From contig NZ_CP151099.1 of the NCBI RefSeq assembly GCF_038096175.1, positions 4,879,484 through 4,943,483 on the forward strand: 64,000 nucleotides of DNA, given 5' to 3'. Of the stretch, positions 61,844 through 64,000 are shown in pieces. A program made the position numbers and the translations under genes. Source of the DNA: Nostoc sp. UHCC 0302. Its GTDB lineage: Bacteria; Cyanobacteriota; Cyanobacteriia; Cyanobacteriales; Nostocaceae. The notes below the pieces were generated by a model. It did not search any database, was not told the origin of the DNA, and saw nothing but the letters and a program-made list of their open reading frames with translations. How positions within the stretch are numbered: the stretch's first letter is position 1; each line of letters opens with the position of its first letter.

Positions 61844-62077
61844 GGACTGGGGAGTGGGGACTGGGGACTAGGAAAGAATTTTTGGCGTTGCTGATTAAGA
61901 GTATGAATTTAGTCTCACATAAAGGTGCAATGACAAGAGTTTTAAACACTCAATTTTGGAATTTCATACTTCAATTCAGCCCCCAATCCCCAATCCCCAT
62001 TACCCCTTATCCCCAGAGGGGGCCCCACCTTCCCCAATCCCCAATCCCCAATACCCAATACCCAATCCCCAATCCCT
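61844..62077. repeat. Spacer with heptanucleotide repeats inside the ABC operon
   Basis: GGGGACT/GGGGAGT units follow the ATPase gene and CCCCAAT/ACCCAAT units precede the permease start. The two sets are partly complementary and could fold into a stem between the two genes. No coding potential. Confidence 0.75.
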
Positions 62078-62965
62078 ATGAGTGTTACCCCAAAATCTGA
62101 TATCAATTGGCAACAACTAGCATCGCCGCAAGTAGATGCTAAGACTACTCCAAATTTTTTCGGTGAATTGCTACAAGAAACGTTTGCTTTAACTCGTCGC
62201 TTATTTATTCAGTTGCAACGGCGTCCCTCAACCTTAGTTGCCGGGATCATTCAGCCAGTGATGTGGTTAGTGCTATTTGGGGCTTTATTCCAAAATGCAC
62301 CGAAGGGCTTATTTGGCAGTACAACAAATTACAGTCAGTTTTTAGCTGCTGGTGTAATTGTATTTACAGCATTTGCCGGGGCGCTGAATGCTGGTTTACC
62401 TGTAATGTTTGACCGAGAATTCGGCTTTTTAAATCGGTTGCTGGTAGCACCGCTAGCATCACGATTTTCAATTGTTTTTGCTTCCGCAATTTTTATCATC
62501 AGCCAAAGTTTACTGCAAGCAGCGGTAATTGTGGCAGCAGCGGCGTTTTTAGGGGCAGGATTACCAGATGCAGCTGGTTTGGGTGCGATCGCTTTAATTG
62601 TCTTTCTTCTCGCTTTGGGCGTGACTGCTATCTCTCTTGGCTTAGCTTTTGCCCTACCTGGCCACATTGAACTAATTGCTGTAATTTTTGTCTCTACCCT
62701 GCCGCTGTTATTCGCTAGTACTGCCTTAGCACCTTTATCTTTTATGCCTGGGTGGTTACAAGTTGTGGCTACCCTCAATCCCCTTAGCTACGCTATTGAA
62801 CCAATTCGCTATCTATATCTTCATAGTGATTGGGGATTGAGCAATGTAGTAATGCAGGCTCCTTGGGGTGATGTTACCTTTGGCGGAGCTTTGCTAGTAT
62901 TGCTTGGCTTTGCTGTTGTAGCCTTGTTGAGCATTCAGCCCCAACTGCGGCGAACTCTTGCTTAA
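62078..62965 (+). CDS. ABC-2 type transporter permease
   Basis: A 295-residue inner-membrane protein with about six helices. After a soluble N-terminus, IIQPVMWLVLFGALFQ, the YSQFLAAGVIVFTAFAGAL segment and LLVAPLASRFSIVFASAIF match ABC-2 permeases, and the region from FMPGWLQVVATLNPLSYAIEPIRYL is the conserved C-terminal part. It pairs with the ATPase gene upstream to form an exporter. Start ATG at 62078 directly follows a CCCCAAT repeat, with no clear ribosome binding site, so translation may be coupled or weak. Confidence 0.92.
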   Translation: MSVTPKSDINWQQLASPQVDAKTTPNFFGELLQETFALTRRLFIQLQRRPSTLVAGIIQPVMWLVLFGALFQNAPKGLFGSTTNYSQFLAAGVIVFTAFAGALNAGLPVMFDREFGFLNRLLVAPLASRFSIVFASAIFIISQSLLQAAVIVAAAAFLGAGLPDAAGLGAIALIVFLLALGVTAISLGLAFALPGHIELIAVIFVSTLPLLFASTALAPLSFMPGWLQVVATLNPLSYAIEPIRYLYLHSDWGLSNVVMQAPWGDVTFGGALLVLLGFAVVALLSIQPQLRRTLA

Positions 62966-63010
62966 GATATAAGCATGATTATGTTAAAGCGTTTTTCGGT
63001 TTAAAATCCC

Positions 63011-63415
63011 ATGAAAAAACCATTTTTACTCACCAGTACCTTTGTGGCAACTGTAGCAGGAGTTAGCATCGCTTCCTTACTTGCAGCCCAACCTAGCTTA
63101 GCTCAAATCACTCAGGAGTCTTTTCCTAACGTTAATTCTGATCAAAATACTGATCCGTTTTCCTCCAACTCAAATAATTTCAACCCACTTGACCTGATTC
63201 ATCGGGCAAATCTTGGAACTGCCAACTGGAATACTACAGAAAAGACAGACGAACTAAATTCAGAAGCAGCAGCCTTTAGAGCAAGACAACAAAAATTAAT
63301 TCCAGTAGGTCAACAACCGCAAATTCGAGGTCAGCAGCAAGTAAACCCAAATTTACCTGTAATTACAGCACCTGTGGCAAGACCGCAATCAAATACACTT
63401 CCATCAAGCAACTGA
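63011..63415 (+). CDS. Small secreted protein, 134 aa, unknown function
   Basis: A 134-residue exported protein: a typical signal peptide (MKKPFLLTSTFVATVAGVS, cleavage near SLAQI) followed by a low-complexity Asn/Gln/Pro-rich mature chain with little predicted order. The segment FNPLDLIHRANLGTANW is the most conserved-looking part, a pattern I associate with small cyanobacterial hypothetical proteins. It follows the ABC permease by 45 nt and could be co-transcribed, but a functional link is not evident. Confidence 0.75.
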   Translation: MKKPFLLTSTFVATVAGVSIASLLAAQPSLAQITQESFPNVNSDQNTDPFSSNSNNFNPLDLIHRANLGTANWNTTEKTDELNSEAAAFRARQQKLIPVGQQPQIRGQQQVNPNLPVITAPVARPQSNTLPSSN

Positions 63416-63420
63416 ATCAA

Positions 63421-63452
63421 AACAAAAACCCCAACCTGAAAAAGGGTTGGGG
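63421..63452 (-). terminator. Intrinsic terminator of prxQ (minus strand)
   Basis: CCCCAACC (63429-63436) and GGTTGGGG (63445-63452) form an 8-bp stem with an 8-nt loop. Read on the minus strand it is followed by TTTTTGTTTTG, an excellent U tract, 48 nt after the peroxiredoxin stop. It may also end the plus-strand gene. Confidence 0.85.
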
Positions 63453-63499
63453 ATGAGTTTAGGTTGATTTAAGCTGATTCTTAATTACCAAGTAAAAAA

Positions 63500-63937
63500 C
63501 TACAACCCAAGTGCAGCTAAAACATCACTAGCGTGAGTAGCTGTGTTGACACTAGCGTCAACATGGGTAATTTTGCCATTGGGATCAATTACGTAAGTGA
63601 CCCGCTTAGCATAGCCGCCGCCATCGACATCGAAAGCTTTAATCAGACTTTTGTCGGTGTCAGCTAGTAGGGGAAAATTCAGATTATATTTTGCCGTAAA
63701 AGCCTGATGGGCAGTTTCATCGTCTGCGCTTACTCCCAGCACTACAACATTTTTACCTTGATATTCAGTTTGCGCGTCCCGAAAACTACAGGCTTGTTTA
63801 GTGCAACCTGGTGTGTCATCTTTGGGGTAAAAATACAAAACGACCGTCTTACCCGCAAAGTCAGATAAAGAGACGGTGTTGCCGTTAGTATCTTTAGCGG
63901 TAAATGCAGGTGCATCCGTACCAACTGCTAGAGGCAT
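63500..63937 (-). CDS. prxQ: Peroxiredoxin of the BCP/PrxQ type
   Basis: A 145-residue thiol peroxidase that reduces hydrogen peroxide and organic peroxides using thioredoxin. The peroxidatic Cys is C45 in TPGCTKQACSF, with the resolving C50 five residues later, the arrangement that defines the atypical two-Cys PrxQ subtype. The Thr/Pro of the active site and a downstream Arg (YAKRVTYVID) are present. No signal peptide, so cytoplasmic. It has its own terminator. Confidence 0.93.
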   Translation of the reverse strand: MPLAVGTDAPAFTAKDTNGNTVSLSDFAGKTVVLYFYPKDDTPGCTKQACSFRDAQTEYQGKNVVVLGVSADDETAHQAFTAKYNLNFPLLADTDKSLIKAFDVDGGGYAKRVTYVIDPNGKITHVDASVNTATHASDVLAALGL

Positions 63938-64000
63938 AATGAACCTTTCCTGTTTCAGATTATTGATGCACTTGAAATTTTACAATAATTTACAATGATT

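Overview
The window reads as chromosomal DNA of a filamentous, heterocyst-type cyanobacterium (Nostocales, Nostoc-like). The reasons are the many GCGATCGC octamers (HIP1), heptanucleotide tandem repeats of the CCCCAAT/CCCCAGT and TCATTTG type, a high-light-inducible protein gene, pcxA, a COP23-type secreted protein, and a giant Ser/Thr-kinase/ATPase/histidine-kinase hybrid. I saw no rRNA, tRNA or CRISPR array.

Layout. 1-7.1 kb: the 3' part of a subtilisin-like protease (possibly IetS-like), two conserved proteins, murT and gatD (peptidoglycan amidation) separated by an opposing gene, and a vapBC-type toxin-antitoxin pair whose toxin is frameshifted. 7.4-10.6 kb: an acetamidase/formamidase and a secreted beta-helix/RTX protein. 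10.6-14.5 kb: repeat-rich DNA around an HTH-AAA ATPase. 14.5-20.4 kb: a candidate RiPP (TOMM) locus with a secreted CxxCH protein, a 207-aa unknown protein, a fused E1-like/YcaO cyclodehydratase and an amidohydrolase. 20.4-30.6 kb: a 21-bp tandem array, an IS982-type insertion sequence, and a signalling block of hybrid kinase, response regulator and REC-PAS-AAA protein; the IS ends 16 nt before the kinase gene. 30.7-36.7 kb: an FMN reductase, then two protease-TPR paralogues, a third trypsin-like protease and COP23. 37.5-39.6 kb: beta-carbonic anhydrase and pcxA, a plausible carbon/pH pair. 39.8-45.5 kb: a LysR regulator, a GST, small oxidoreductase-type genes, and a MocR/PdxR-type regulator divergent from a PNPOx-like gene. 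45.5-47.3 kb: a MITE-like element and a frameshifted gene resembling N-terminal regions of eCIS-associated proteins. 48-57 kb: a PLP enzyme, a methyltransferase, a Ser/Thr kinase followed by a PstS-like protein, a WD40 protein and hli. 57.4-64 kb: alanine dehydrogenase, cydB without an adjacent cydA, two nuclease-family remnants, an ABC-2 exporter and PrxQ.

Three threads stand out. First, the YcaO locus has partners I do not recognise from described TOMM clusters. Second, the window carries four unrelated tandem arrays that all have a 21-bp period. Two of them touch the terminal repeats of one MITE-like family, and one array starts inside the terminal repeat. Third, short dispersed repeats appear to have inserted in frame inside the hybrid kinase gene and the ycaO gene. 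Function calls come from motif recognition by eye; no database search was run.
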